Shown here: piece by piece, positions 35,315 through 48,315 of the stretch | How the letters are laid out: each line of letters opens with the position of its first letter | Numbering within the stretch: position 1 is the first letter of the stretch | Assembly (NCBI GenBank): GCA_011634665.1 | Contig: WAEK01000003.1 | Coordinates: 1,954,001 to 2,018,000, forward strand | Reading direction: 5' to 3' | Length of the DNA: 64,000 nt | From: Mortierella sp. BCC40632 | Lineage: Eukaryota; Mortierellomycota; Mortierellomycetes; Mortierellales; Mortierellaceae | Position numbers and translations under genes: made by a program | Notes under the pieces: model-generated | The model's input: only the letters and a program-made list of their open reading frames with translations | Databases searched by the model: none | Told to the model about the DNA's origin: nothing

Positions 35315-37609
35315 ATGGCAAAGAACAGCGCTCTCAAGGGTGCTGCCGGCCCTGCTGCTGCAATGAACAGCATCAACAAGCGCAAGCGCGAGGAAAAGCC
35401 AGTCCAAAAGACCAACAAGAAGGAAAAGATTGAAGAGGTGGTAGAAGAAGAAATGGATGACGAAGAAGACGAGGACGAATCTGTGGAGGAATCCGACAAC
35501 AGCGATGACGATGAAGACGATGAAGATGAAACTGAGGAGAATGCCAATGGCGCCGAGAGCAAGGGCGATGAGGCCAAGGAGGACATTTCGATCGACTTTT
35601 CGGCCAACGATGCTCTTGTTGCTGCAGGTAATTCCACCCCCCACCCCTCTCTCCCTTTGTCCCCCATGACCCCGCTTCCTTTTTCTTTCCTCCATTCTTT
35701 TGCTGCTTTAGATGTATCCAACTATAAAAAACTGTTGCTTTCGTTTCTCTCTTCTCGACCAATGGCTAGTCCTTGACCCTGGAGCTCGTTACCAAGCACT
35801 TCCAGTTGTCTCTTTTGCGAATACTGATTCCAAATACGCAACGCCCTTCTTTTCCTACAAATAGCTGGCGGAAAGCAGATCAACTATGACTTTTCTGCTC
35901 TTGATCTCAGCGAACCTACCAAGAAGGGTATTGCCGACATTGGATTCACCAAGATGACTGAAGTCCAGGCACGCACCATTCCTCCTTCCTTGACTGGCCG
36001 TGATGTGTTGGGCGCTGCCAAGACGGGTTCCGGAAAGACGATCGCCTTCTTGATCCCTGCCATCGAGTTGCTCTACAAGCTCAAGTTCAAGCCTCGCAAT
36101 GGTAAGAGAATCCAGATCAGACTGGATCTAAATCCTTCAACCAATCTACAACATGGCTCGAGTTTGCAAAGATGCTGATGGCCCCATTTTGTTCCATGTT
36201 CTTGCTTTTAGGCACTGGAGTGGTCATCATCTCGCCTACTCGTGAATTGGCCCTTCAGATTTTTGGCGTGGCCAAGGATGTCCTCAAATACCACAACCAG
36301 ACCTTTGGAATCGTCATTGGAGGTGCCAACCGTAAGGCTGAGGCTGACAAGCTCACAAAGGGCGTCAATCTTTTGGTTGCCACCCCTGGTCGTCTTTTGG
36401 ATCATCTTCAGGTAAAAGACAGTAACCTCCCCCCCCCCTCCCCTTACCAACCTGGATTCTTTACTTGGATCAACCTCCATGTAGACCGAAAAATTGAATT
36501 AACTCTGGATTTGTCGATTTGGAAAATGATTATTGAAAAAAAAAAAAAAAAAAACATAATAGAACACCAAGGGATTCGTATACAAGAATCTCAAGGCTTT
36601 GGTGATTGATGAGGCTGACCGAATTCTGGAGTGCGGTTTCGAGGATGAGATGAAGCAGATTATCAAACTCCTTCCCAAGGAGGGTCGTCAGTCGATGCTC
36701 TTCTCTGCCACTCAGACAACCAAGGTCACAGATCTTGCTCGTATCTCGCTCAAGGCTGGTCCCTTGTATATCAATGTCGACGAAAAGAAGGAGACAGCTA
36801 CTGCCGATGGACTGGAGCAGGGATATGTTGTCTGCGAGAGTGACAAGCGATTCCTGTTGTTGTTCACTTTCTTGAAGAGGAATCTGAAGAAGAAGGTAAT
36901 TGTCTTCTTCTCGAGCTGTAACTCGGTCAAGTATCACGCTGAGCTTCTCAACTACATCGATATTCCAGTCTTGGACCTTCATGGACGACAGAAACAACAA
37001 AAGCGGACGACGACCTTTTTCGAGTTTATCAATGCACCCACGGGAATTTTGCTGTGCACAGATGTGGCGGCACGTGGATTGGATATCCCTGCAGTCGATT
37101 GGATTATTCAGTTTGATCCCCCAGATGATCCTCGCGATTATATTCACAGAGTCGGTCGTACGGCCCGTGCAGGTACCAAGGGCAAGTCATTGTTGTTCTT
37201 GTTGCCCTCCGAGCTGGGATTCTTGCGGTATCTGAAGCATGCCAAGGTGCCTCTGAACGAGTACCAGTTCCCCACGGCCAAGATCTCTAACGTCCAGAGT
37301 CAGTTGGAGAAGCTTGTGGAGAAGAACTATTACTTGAACAAGTCTGCACGAGATGGATTCCGGAGCTATCTCCAGAGTTATGCCTCATATGCACAAAAGA
37401 ACACCTTTGACGTCAACAAGTTGGATCTTGTCAAGGTCGGCAAGGCATTTGGATTCTCGGTCCCTCCCAAGGTCAACATTTCTGTTGGTAGTGTCAAGGG
37501 TCAGACGGCAAACAAGAAGGCCTATGTTGTTGGAGAGAAGAAATCACACAATTTCCCCAACAGTGGAAAGCGTTCTCAGGGAGATGGAGGTCGTCAATTT
37601 TCTCGTTAA
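35315..37609 (+). CDS. HAS1: ATP-dependent RNA helicase HAS1 (DDX18), DEAD-box
   Basis: Nucleolar helicase needed for both 40S and 60S subunit assembly; releases U14 and other snoRNAs from pre-ribosomes (family knowledge). Four exons: 35315-35627, 35865-36101, 36212-36411 and 36563-37609, giving 598 aa. A Lys-rich start and a long Asp/Glu tract (residues about 45-90) precede the core. Helicase motifs in order: [69 protein letters not shown] and [10 protein letters not shown]. The segment [19 protein letters not shown] is diagnostic of the HAS1 group. The C-terminal extension has the family [12 protein letters not shown] element and a basic tail. The start is the ATG at 35315, after a CT-rich leader; an upstream in-frame ATG at 35135 reads through the T-tract leader and is rejected. 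Confidence 0.96.
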
Positions 37610-37981
37610 TGTCCAGTAGCAAATGGACTCTCTCTCTCTTTCTTTACTTTTTTGTCATCATCTCCTTTAGTCTAGCATACGTTTTCCCATTTTTTTTTTT
37701 ACCTTAGAAAAAAAGAAAAAAAAAAAAAAAAGACATTCAGTTCACTTCATGTTTTAAACACAATGCCCCCCTCTCCCCCAAAGTCTAACACAGGGGTAGT
37801 TTTTCGTTTTGAGAGAAATGAAACGTCTGCTTTATATTGATTGATGAACAAAAGGAAAAAAAAAATAGAAAAGAAATAAGTTTGGTGATCAGACAGCCAT
37901 GCAAAAGTCAACTCTCTGAGAGACAATGGCAGGCAAATCTCCATCTCCCTCTTCCTCCACTTCTTCTATTTCCTGCTGACT
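37610..37981. other. convergent 3' region of HAS1 and HSF
   Basis: Short gap with CT-, T- and A-runs between two converging genes; probable poly(A) sites for both. No gene. Confidence 0.5.
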
Positions 37982-40321
37982 TTAAACAGGGTCCAGGTCT
38001 AGGAGATCTTCCAGTTCCTCCTCACCGACAGTCGATATCCTTTGGTTGGAGCCGGCTGGTTTAGCAGAAGGCCTGGACAACTGATTGAGATTTACAGAGG
38101 TGGTTGCCATAGTAGACGTAGGCGTAGTGGATTGAAATGATACAGAAGGTGAAGATGAAGACGAGGACGCTGCTGACATGGATGGAGTGGAGTTGGTTGT
38201 GGAAGTTGTGATGGGTGGCGTGATATTGGGAAGGTTGTGTAGTGTAGATGGAGTCGTAGAGTTCATAAAGTTTTGACCGAGTCCATCTGGTTGATGTAGC
38301 ACATCCTGATAGGTACTCCCAAGTTCCCCAAGGGTATTCGGATCTAGGAGAGTTCCACAGAATGAGATTGAACAAAAAGGTCAGCAAAAAAAGCGTTCGT
38401 TCTTTTTTTTTTAAAAAAAAAAAGTCCTCGCATGAAGTTACAATCGATCTTTGGAATTACCATAATTATCCGTTAGCGAGAGGTAAGTGTCATCATCAAA
38501 GGCAAAGTTATCAACATCGAGTCCATGTTGACTGAGCGCCTCAATACTTTTCTGAAGTTGCTCCATCTCAGCAGTAATCTGATCTACTCCCTTTGTCACC
38601 GCTACTCCTGCAGGAGTCTGTATAAACGAGAGTGGCAACGGGGCTAACGGCAAGTTGGTCTCTTTTGAATTCGCCATGGCAATGGCGCGGAGCATATCTT
38701 GGTGGTCAGACGATAGAGCATTGGGCAGTAGTGTCGTAGGAAGGGAGAGAGAGGAAGGATCCAGTTTAAATCCTCCAAGGGTAATGGACCCTGCACCCGA
38801 TGTTTGAGTACTACTGTTGCCGAGATTCGCAAAGTTGCCCAGACCACCATAGCTCAGTGCCGGGAACGCATTGGCCAAGTAGTCGGATGTCGAAGGTACG
38901 GTAGCCGTATTCTTGCTGGTGTTGGCAGGCTGGCTAGTAGTGGTTGTACGAGGGGTTGTTGCAGAAGGCAATGGCGTGATTTTGACATTTCCTTTCAGTA
39001 GCAATGATTTTAAAAGGGCGGTTAGCAAAGTTGGAGAAATAAGCATGGAACCTTAATCTAGTACAGATTTCACTTTTTTCTCAGGGAATATTAGTAGTAA
39101 TATACCTGGTGGAGCAGCTGGCAGTTGGTCTGTGCTAACAGTCGTTGCGGTTCCGGGGCGTTTACGCTTGCTTCCAGCACTAGAGGGTTCGTTTTCATCA
39201 TCCGAGCCTTGGTCTTCATCCTCGTCCTCGTGCAGATCCAGCTGGTCACCATCCGTGATCCTTAGTCTGGGTTTCTTGCTTGGTACAATGGCTCGTTTTT
39301 TCTCACTTGAGAAGACGCTTGCCAAGAACCGAAGGATCTTGTCGATCGTTTCCTGTTGTCGCTGGTGTCTCTCCCTTGCAGAGATGGATTCTCGCCAGAG
39401 TGACTGGTGTTCTCGTTCAATGTTCTTCAAGTCGGATGAGATTGCAATCTGGTGGCGCTTTATCGCTGATACCTCAGAGAGGATATGACCTAGATCTATG
39501 GTCAACGGGTCCTTGTCCTCAGTTCCATTAGAGGCTTTCTTGCGAGAGACCAGATAGAGGAGATCTGGCTGGTTGCGCTGGAAATGGGGGTTGCTAAACT
39601 CCCACTGTTCGGTATCCGAATCTGGCATGAGTACGCCCTGCTGGAGATGAGGGACTTTATGGAATCCGTACATATTGAGCTGTCTGACAAACGACGAAAA
39701 GTTATTGTGCTTGAAGAACTTTGGCAAGACCTCTTTTGCAAAGTCGACGTGCCTAGGAACTAAGGGAAGGGTGAGTCAGGTTATATCAGGAATGGCTCAT
39801 GGGACGGCTGAGGCTTAATACATAGGCACGTTCAATGGGGTTAAATATCGAGTTGGACATACCGACAAACGACTGTCCATTGTCCGACCACTTGATGAGG
39901 CTATTGGAGGCTTCATCTCCGACCATACTAGTAGTGCCACGAATGTATTCGATTTGATGCTCGATGTGAGTGCCACGCGCATAATATCCATTCATCTGGC
40001 GCTAAGACACCTTTCATCCCTTCTCCCGCATACTTGTAAAGCTTTGTCAGAAACGCAGCAACATTTCCCCGGGTGCCGTTTGCGTTTCTTGGAACAGGTT
40101 GAAGCGACTGCGATGCTGACGATGAAGAAGCCCCCGCGTTAGAAACGATCCTCGATGACGCACTAGCAGGTTTCCCGGGAACCTTAAATACACTTGACGA
40201 AGGCAAGGCAGTCGATGACGATGGTGTAGACTTTGGAAGGCCAGAAAGCAAAGCCAACGCGGCCTCTGAGTCTTGGTTCTGGAATTGTTGTTGCTGTAGG
40301 TGAAGTTGTTGTGCCTGCTGT

Positions 40322-40359
<38 letters not shown>

Positions 40360-40743
40360 TTGTTGCTGTTGCTGATGGCTCGAGATAAGGGCGAGGGCAT
40401 TCCTAGAAGTAGGGCTTATTAACGCATTATTTGCCAAGTTGGTCGATGATGCACTACCAGTGGCATCGGCAATGGGTGACATGAGCGATTGTGTTCCTGA
40501 CCCTGGCGACGTGATTATGGGCGTTGTCAATGGCTGGAAGTTGTTGCTGCCAATATTACCATCACCAAGAGTAAGTGTACTATCTGTCGACAGAGTAAGT
40601 GGACTAGTCGAAGAGAGCTCAACTATCCGAGGATGGATAGAAGCTGGTGAACTTGTTGAGGAAGAGTTTTCTCCGTCCAGGTGGAGATTAACGTTGGTCG
40701 AGTTGCCCTCGGTTGGGTCTATGAATCCGTCTGAGCTGAACAT
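37982..40743 (-). CDS. HSF1: heat-shock transcription factor
   Basis: Trimeric activator that binds nGAAn repeats. Five exons: 40743-40034, 39927-39863, 39759-39106, 39051-38461 and 38343-37982, giving 793 aa. The N-terminal 235 residues are Ser/Thr-rich with a poly-Q block. The DNA-binding domain runs over three exons: FLTKLYN, MVGDEASNSLIKWSDNGQSFV, then HVDFAKEVLPKFFKHNNFSS and FVRQLNMYGFHKVPH. A heptad region follows (IKRHQIAISSDLKNIEREHQ), then an acidic patch and the basic SKRKRP. The C-terminal third is Ser/Thr/Pro-rich with the acidic end EEELEDLLDLDPV, a likely activation segment. An alternative ATG 21 nt upstream (40764) exists. The conserved LQQGVL after the DNA-binding domain favours HSF1 over SFL1/SKN7. 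Divergent from the LCP5-like gene, with 270 bp shared upstream. Confidence 0.95.
40314..40374 (-). repeat. CAG/CAA repeat coding poly-Q in HSF
   Basis: About 20 glutamine codons in the N-terminal low-complexity region of the transcription factor, outside the DNA-binding domain. Confidence 0.9.
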
Positions 40744-41013
40744 CGTTGTTTGAGATAGCAACACTCGGAGCGAGTATCTAGGACAATGACACGGTTGGGT
40801 GAGGGGTGTCAGAGAGAAAGATGTTGGACCTGAGGTGATAGTGGATCGGCCCTTTGGTACATTGCTCTGCCACCAATGGAGAGCATGGCAGGCTCACTTG
40901 CACATTATGCACGTGACGATCTTCAAAGCAGCCACATATTTTCTTTTTTTTTTTTTTTTTTTATTGTCACTGAAGCATGCCAGTGTTTCAATGAGTGCTT
41001 TTTGAACCACAAC
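40744..41013. promoter_or_regulatory. bidirectional promoter, HSF / LCP5-like
   Basis: Only 270 bp separate the two ATGs of a divergent pair. A T-tract at about 40945-40962 sits close to the LCP5-like start. No TATA box is evident for either side. Confidence 0.5.
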
Positions 41014-42580
41014 ATGAGTGCAACTACCATCAACGCAGCGTCGGAGGCATTGACCCAGGACAAGCATGCCTTCCAGAAGCATCTCAAAGAGCTCTCAGGG
41101 ATGCTTCGTGAGATTGAGTCCAAACTCAAACCTACCATTACAAAGTATGCTCAACAGCCCTTCTGCTTCTAGCAAATTTATTCGACTCTCTCCTCTGCAC
41201 CTCACCTTGTATTGCGCTACGATTCTTTGGAAAACTGGATAGATCGTCGGGGAATAAGCTGTGTTATGTAGCTCGGTTGGCATAGTGCTGTCGACACAGA
41301 GCGAGGTAGTACTGATGATATTAACCCACTCCTATATATTTATCTTCTATTTTCTAGGGTCGATTCCAATGAAATTGATACATCGATGGGCCTCTCGTTC
41401 CTTGAGGTCAAATACCATATTCTGCTCGAGTATATCACCAATCTGGCTTTTGTTATGTACAGGAAACTGGATGGACAAACAATCCAGGGGCACCCAGCCG
41501 TCATGTCTCTGGTTGAGCAGAGAACTATCTTGGAGAAAATGAAACCAATCGAGCAAAAGCTCAAATACCAGATCGACAAGCTGGTCCGAGCAGCAGTTGT
41601 TGGAAAGCAAGAAAGCGATGCACAGTTGAACACCGCGGGTAAGGAAATGGCTTAGTATACACATACATCCAGCCGATTATGATTAGCCCAAGACCATGAC
41701 CATCTGTACTAATCATACCCATTCTCGGACACTATCCGCATTAGACCCATTGGCCTTCAAGCCAAATCCAAAGAATCTTGTAGCTGACAATGCCAACAAC
41801 GAGGATGATGAAGCAGAGGATGAAGAAGATAACGAGGAATCTAAATCAGGAGGGCTATACAGAGCTCCCAAGATGGCTCCAGTCCATTTCGAGGAGGACT
41901 CGAGTGCTGTTGCCAAGCGCCTGAAATACCAGTCCAGATTGCAGGCTCGCGCCGCCAAGTCGCGAGTCATGAAAGACTTGGTTTCCGAGTTTGACGACCG
42001 TCCAGAGGAGATGTCACTTTCGAATGATGGTGTCCATTACGGCATGGGCATGGATGATAAGCAGAAGGAGCGTGAGCAATACGAAGAAGATAACTTTACG
42101 AGAACCATGTTGTCCAAGAAGGAGCTCAACCGACTTAGAAAGGGCAACCTCCCACGCTTCGAGAACGAATTCGATGTATGTTACGATGATATTGCGATCA
42201 GGGGACGGGGATGCTTTTTGACAGATCTTCCTTCTTTGTTCAACATTCTCACACTGGGCATGACATCTTTTGTTTTCCCTTTATCTTAGAACTTGAACGA
42301 CTTTTCACGGATTGCGCCCCTTCAAGATGATCTCGAGTCGACAGAAATGCGCCGCAGAAACGTACTGGCACGTCGAAATGAGCGTAAACAGGCTGCAATG
42401 AGCCGTGATAGCGATGATGATGATGGTGAATCCCGGAGTCACAAGAGATCGCGTACTGATGACGATGGAATCTTTGACGGCCTTATGTCTAACCCCTCAA
42501 AGAGACAGGAAGGAAAGACTGCATTCCAGCGGAGCAAACGGCACATTGCACAGAAAACCAAACGCAAGGGACGCAAGTGA
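41014..42580 (+). CDS. LCP5: neuroguidin/LCP5-like U3 snoRNP protein (Sas10/Utp3/C1D family)
   Basis: Component of the small-subunit processome, needed for 18S rRNA maturation in the nucleolus. Four exons: 41014-41144, 41358-41638, 41745-42175 and 42290-42580, giving 377 aa. The Sas10/C1D domain occupies the N-terminal half, with the hallmark GLSFLEVKYHILLEYITNL and, later, LEKMKPIEQKLKYQIDKLV. An acidic linker follows (DDEAEDEEDNEES), then YRAPKMAPVHFEED, a motif shared by neuroguidin and Lcp5. The C-terminal half is charged and ends in the basic nucleolar-type tail KTKRKGRK. The NLNDFS to PLQDD segment matches the family C-terminal box. Adjacent ribosome-biogenesis helicase HAS1 is nearby but not co-directional with a shared promoter. 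Confidence 0.9.
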
Positions 42581-43260
42581 TCTTTGGAGTCTTGATTTCA
42601 TTAGCTTCTTTACCCCATTTTTCCTTTTCCCTCCCCACACTCACGATTACTACTCACTATCACTAGACAGCATTAAACTTCATTGACCACCCAATACATT
42701 GCTTCGACTTTTACCTTTTGGCTTGGTTGAGTAGTAGCTTCTAATGAGGCGCAGAAGTCAAGCGAGCTGGGCTTTTTCTTCTTCTCAACTAAGAAGCTGT
42801 TGTCACATAAACATTTCATGGGGCGATGATTGCTCTGTTGGTTGACAGTCGAACCAAGCGCCGCTCCATGGATGAAGTACTGTAGACTTCAGTCTCCATT
42901 TGCAGCTGCGGAACGTCCCACTGTTGCATGGTGACACTCTCAGAGCTAGTCTTGACTTGTGATGGGTAGTCTTGTGTAAGGGAAAACCCCGCTTCGGCAA
43001 AGACCCCTCCATTTGACTGGAGATGTAAGCCCCTTTGGATCGAAGAAGCGGCGGCGAGAGAGATTGTCACACCAAATTCTTAGTTTAAATTCGCCCAGCT
43101 ACTCCAGCGACTCCAATGCCCTACTAGTGGGGGGAGAGGGGGAGATAAAAGGACTCCGAGCCACACCTTCCCTATTTCGGATCATTTGAATCGCCCTGCA
43201 TCTCTTCTACTTCTTCTCCCTGCTCTTCTTCTCTCCATTTCATCATCCAGCTCACATCAA
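42581..43260. other. intergenic, promoter of DHX57-like gene
   Basis: No gene seen. An AGATAAAAG sequence near 43143 and a CT-rich leader at about 43190-43250 precede the start codon. Confidence 0.45.
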
Positions 43261-43328
43261 ATGTCAAAAAACACATCCAAGAAGGGTATGTTACTTTGGT
43301 ACATCCTATTTGTGTCATCTCCATTACC

Positions 43329-43370
<42 letters not shown>

Positions 43371-46300
43371 AATGCTAATCAATTGCTGTTCCTTAATCTG
43401 ATCCGTTCCAGGAAAGAGTAATCCCCCCGACCCTCCAGCAAAAGCTAGTGGTGCTAAGGGGTCTGGCTCCAAAGGGTCCTCCGGCTCCGGATCAAAGCCA
43501 GGAAAAGGCATCCCCTTTGAGGCCCCACCTGCGCCAGAGCCATCACGATCCATTTTCCCTGGATGGACCGGAAAGACACCCTCTTCACTCCTCCACGAAC
43601 ACTGCCAGAAACTCGGATGGGAAAAGCCGACTTTTAACGCTGTAGGTCCCTGATTTTGTTGTTCAAACAGGTCCAGACAGTATAAGAACAATATGAAAGT
43701 CTGCCGACCGCTATATTCAACCATTTCCTTACTACTCCTTGCTCTTAGAATCGCACGCCCCGAGGATTTATTTGCTCAGTTGTTCTAGGGAAGAGGAACA
43801 AAAAAACAGGTCAGATCGAGACTGCTACGCTTGAACCCAAGGACATTTATAAGGCCACTGCTGCCGAGGCCCGACATTATGGAGCGACCTATGCACTACA
43901 CCGAGTCAACAGTCAAAAGAACATGACGATGGTTCTTCCGCCAGGTCCTCGGGATTTCTGGTCACAGTTGGACGCGGATAAGGAAAAGGCTGGCCCTACT
44001 CAACAGCATCTTTACCTTTCTGATCCTTTTATAAGTCAAGCCGCAAAACTTCAGCTTCAACAACAGTTGAACCAACAGGCGTTACAACAGCAACAAAAAG
44101 CTCGATCTGCTACTCCTACCAAAGAGATCGACTCGACACCAGTTTACCAGGGCCCGAGCGATTACGCTAGTCGGTCGACCTTTGGGTCGGCGCAGACAGA
44201 TGCAAAGGACAAAAAGAATTGGGACAAATTGCCTATGGTTCATATGAATCAGGAAATGAGGGCAGAGGTTGAAGATGTCGTCAAGAAGCAGATGGCCGGC
44301 GAATTATACCAAACAGTACGTTCTTTTCAAAAATTGGATTTATTCTTTTCGATTAACTACAAACCCAAATGCTGACAGTCCCCCTTCCTCTACTACGCTA
44401 AAATAACTGGCTGGTGGAAAAAATTCTCGCCCTTAGTATATCGAGGAGTACGGAACGAATGGAGAACCAATGTACAATACTTCGCTCTCAAAGGCCTTGG
44501 CAAGAATGGGTTTCCGGGAACGACACGTTGCTGAGGCTCTGCAGTACTGCAACGATCAGGCATCAGCTTTGGATTGGCTTTGTAAGTACAGTCCCTGCGT
44601 GAGATATTGTTCTCGAAATCATATTGATTGATCCGCGCACTAACATGTTTTATTCATTTAGGCTTGCATGTGCCAGAGGATGATCTGCCCTCAAGCTTCC
44701 TCCAGTCCAACTACAATCCGACTATTACTACCATCAGCCATACCTCAGCCTCTCTTGGTCGTGAATATGCAATTAAGCGACTCTCTGCTATCGGGTTTAA
44801 TGCGACGACGTGTGGTCAGATCTATGATCTTGTCGAAGGGGATGAAGATAAAGCCATGGAAGAGCTCTTCAGGAGGCTCGCCTTTCCCAAGGGCGAAATT
44901 CCAGAGGACATGGTTCAGGATATGCCATTAGAGCCAGAGTCACCAGAACAACTTGCCGAGTTGCGCGAGGATGAGTTTGTTGCTCTGGATAGTATTTATG
45001 GCGATCGGTTCAAGAAGGAGAGCGACTCTTGTGCCAAAATCATGCTCGAAGCTACCCTTCACAGTGTCAAGAATGCTCCCAAGATCGAACTCGAGATCCG
45101 GATACCCAATAATTCGACTTATCCATATAACCAACCACCCTTGTTCATTATTAACGAACGAGAGCTCCCCTCTTATTTACGTCTCAGTATCATTCAAAAG
45201 ACGATGCAACAAGCTTACCGAGCCATGGTCATGGCTATGGGAGGTCCCATCATGTACGATGTAGTCGAGTGGATCGATGAAAACATTCGCGAGGTTCTCG
45301 ATAACCCACCAAGTTTGGTACAATTGACTGAGGGGTTGGTGGCTGTTGATGCATCCCAAGAAAGAGAAAGTCAAGATTCTCTCGCTTCTATTTCAGATCA
45401 ACAAGGTAGCGAAGAGAGCTTACTTGTAAAACCCACCAACAAAAAGTCGGCATCAAACGGATTGACTTCAGGATCTTCTAGCTCTAAGAACAACAATAAC
45501 AACAAACGAGGAAACCGCAAGTTGGATATCAAGCCCAACGGAGCTGGATCGGTCGCTATGCTAAAGGCTCACGAGAAGCTCAAGGAAAGTGATATCTCGT
45601 TCCAAGCCCTACTTGCTGGACGTGCTAAACTTCCTGCCTGGTCCTACAAAGACAAGTTGGTGCAAGCAGTCAAGGAGAATCCTGTGGTCATTGTTTGTGG
45701 TGAGACTGGATGTGGTAAGACCACGCAGGTACCTCAGTTTATCCTCGACAGCTGGATTCAGGAGAGTATTGGAGAGCATGCAAACATCATCTGTACCCAA
45801 CCTCGCCGTATTGCTGCCATTGGAGTTGCAGAGCGAGTGGCTGTCGAACGAATGACGGATATTGGGCAACAAGTTGGTTATTCGATTCGAGGAGAGAGCA
45901 AGTCTAGCAAGAATACCAAGCTTCTCTTTTGTACCACAGGTGTTCTCCTCCGCCGCCTTCACTCGGACCCGATGCTTCAGAGCGTCACGCATGTCATGGT
46001 GGATGAGGTCCACGAACGTTCTGTTGACTCTGATTTCCTCTTGATCATTCTTCGCGACTTGATTCGTAAGCGAGGCGACCTAAAGTTGATCCTCATGTCG
46101 GCTACAATCAACAGCGAGTTTTTCTCGGGATATTTTGATGACTGCCCTGTATTCGAGATTCCTGGATTCACACACCCCGTAGAAGAGCTTTACATGGAGC
46201 AGATTGTAGCGCGTACAGGACACGAACCGGATTTCAAAGGAACCAATGTCCGACGAATCAAATTCACGGAGGCGATGGAGGAAGAGTGGGAGCAAACTAA

Positions 46301-48315
46301 GGCTAAACTGTCTGGTGAGGGCATGAGTGAGGAGACGATTGCCAAGATCAAGACTATGGAAGCCTATGCGGAACGAATTGATTATGATCTGATTGTGGCC
46401 AGTGTCAAGGATATTCTGAAGCGCAAGGAACCTGAAGGAAGCATCAATGGAGCTATTCTTATCTTTTTGCCTGGTAAGTGTGTCTCCGCTGCTCTTTGTT
46501 GATGGTTTTGGATCAGCGAGTGGCGCTTTTCGATCCTACTGCCTTTGTATTTTATTTCAAGGTCTAAGGATGTAGCGACGGGTCTATGTTGTACTTTTGC
46601 TCCACTTCCTTGAGGTTATACATTAACTGTGTCATCCTTTTGTCTCTGTTATGGAATAGGTGTCATGGAAATCAAAAAATGTATTGATGCGCTGAACGTC
46701 TTTTCGAGGACAGTGACTCAGACATTGGACATTATGCCCTTGCACGCAGCTCTGACACCAAAGGAACAGAGCAGTGTCTTTGCGCCAGTGCGAAAGGGTG
46801 TTCGGAAAATTGTCGTTGCTACCAACGTTGCTGAGACCAGTATTACAATGTATGTGCTAAAGAATCCAGATTGTGTGTGAGCGGACTGTAGGATTCATGC
46901 CGATGCTGAACACATTCTAACCCAGTGTTTTTTTTTTGTTTTTGCCTTTATCATACCATTCTAGTGACGGTGTTGTTTATGTGATTGACTCTGGAAGAGT
47001 CAAAGAGACAAGAGTGGAAAACAACATGATGAAACTTGTAGAGACATGGACATCCTTTGCTTCCACTCGTCAGCGTAAAGGTCGTGCCGGTCGTACTCGA
47101 CCTGGTATTGTCTACAAGTTGTTCTCTCGGAAGCAGTCTGCCAGTTTGGCACCTCAACAAGACCCCGAAATCTTGCGAATCCCACTTGAGCAGCTCTGTC
47201 TTTCCGTCAAAGCTATGGGTGAGAAAGATGTTGGAACGTTTTTGGGCCGAGCACTCACCCCACCATCTGTATCGGCAATCCAGGCAGCACTCAAGACCTT
47301 GGAGGAGTTGAACGCTTTGGACGGTGTTACAGGGGAGCTTACGCCTCTCGGACGTCACATGGCCAATATTCCCGCCGATCTGAGAGTCTCCAAGATGCTG
47401 ATCTTTGGTGCAGTGTTCCGATGCTTGGAGCCTATTCTTGTTGTCGCATCTTGTATGAGTGTGAAGAGTCCCTTTGTTTCTCCAATGGATAAGCGTGACG
47501 AAGCCCAATCCAAGAAAATGCAGTTTGCGACAGCAAAATCGGATTTACTGACTGCTTGGAAGGCTTACGATACCTGGGAGAAACTCAAGGATAATGGAGC
47601 AAGTCGTTCAGAACTCAAGTCCTTTTGCGAAGAAAACTTTTTGTCGAACAACACTTTATTCGAGATTCAGAACCTCAAATCCCAATACCTGGAGGTCCTA
47701 GAATTGATCGGGTTCTCGTCCAAGGATAGCAAGAATTCGCAGCGACGTCGGTCAGAGAGATGCTCCTCTGAAGAAGACAATGTCAACTCGGACAACTTGA
47801 CGCTTGTAAAGGCTATCATCCTGTCCGGACTTTATCCCAATGTGATCAAGGTTAAGATGCCCGATGCCAAGTTTGACAAGATGATTGCAGGCGCAGTCGA
47901 GCGCGAGACGGTCACAAAGGAGATTCGGATGTTTACTCGGGATGACGGTCGTGTATTCTTACATCCGTCGTCGACTCTTTTCCAGACCAATCAATTCCAG
48001 GTACCCTTCCTTGTGTACTTTTCCAAGTTGGAGACCTCCAAGATCTTTGTTCATGACGCGACAATGGTCCCAATGTACGGCCTTCTTCTGTTTGGTGGTA
48101 AGGTCGAGGTGGATCACCTCGGACGTGGACTCCAGCTTGGCACAGATGGATTTATTCGGTTGAGGGCGTTTGCAAGAATAGGAGTGTTGGTAAACCAACT
48201 GAAAAAGCTGTTGGATGCGATCTTACAGGCAAAGATCTCGAATCCGGATTTGAATGTGTCAGAGAGTCCCGTAGTGGAGGTGATGATGAAGCTCGTCAGT
48301 ACTGATGGAATTTAG
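43261..48315 (+). CDS. DEAH-box RNA helicase, DHX57/YLR419W-like, with UBA-like and RWD domains
   Basis: Putative 3'-5' RNA helicase; relatives of the DHX29/DHX57 group act in translation or ribosome surveillance, but a role here is inference. Seven exons: 43261-43285, 43412-43641, 43749-44315, 44437-44581, 44662-46473, 46660-46849 and 46965-48315, giving 1439 aa. A Lys/Gly-rich start is followed by a Gln-rich linker, a UBA-like segment (ALARMGFRERHVAEALQYC), and an RWD domain beginning ELREDEFVALDSIYGDRF with the YPYNQPP turn. The helicase core has GETGCGKTTQ, TQPRRIAAI, DEVHERS (Val in place of Ala of DEAH), LMSATI, TNVAETSIT and QRKGRAGR. HA2 and OB-fold domains complete the C-terminus. 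The first exon is only 25 nt and intron 1 holds a 39-nt poly-T. Confidence 0.92.
43331..43369. repeat. 39-nt poly-T tract in first intron of DHX57-like gene
   Basis: Uninterrupted T-run ending about 40 nt upstream of the intron acceptor at 43410-43411. Confidence 0.9.

Noticed and set aside
41255..41330. tRNA-like D-arm (TAGCTCGGTTGGCATAG) in an intron of the LCP5-like gene
   Set aside because: No matching T-arm or acceptor stem could be found; probably chance.
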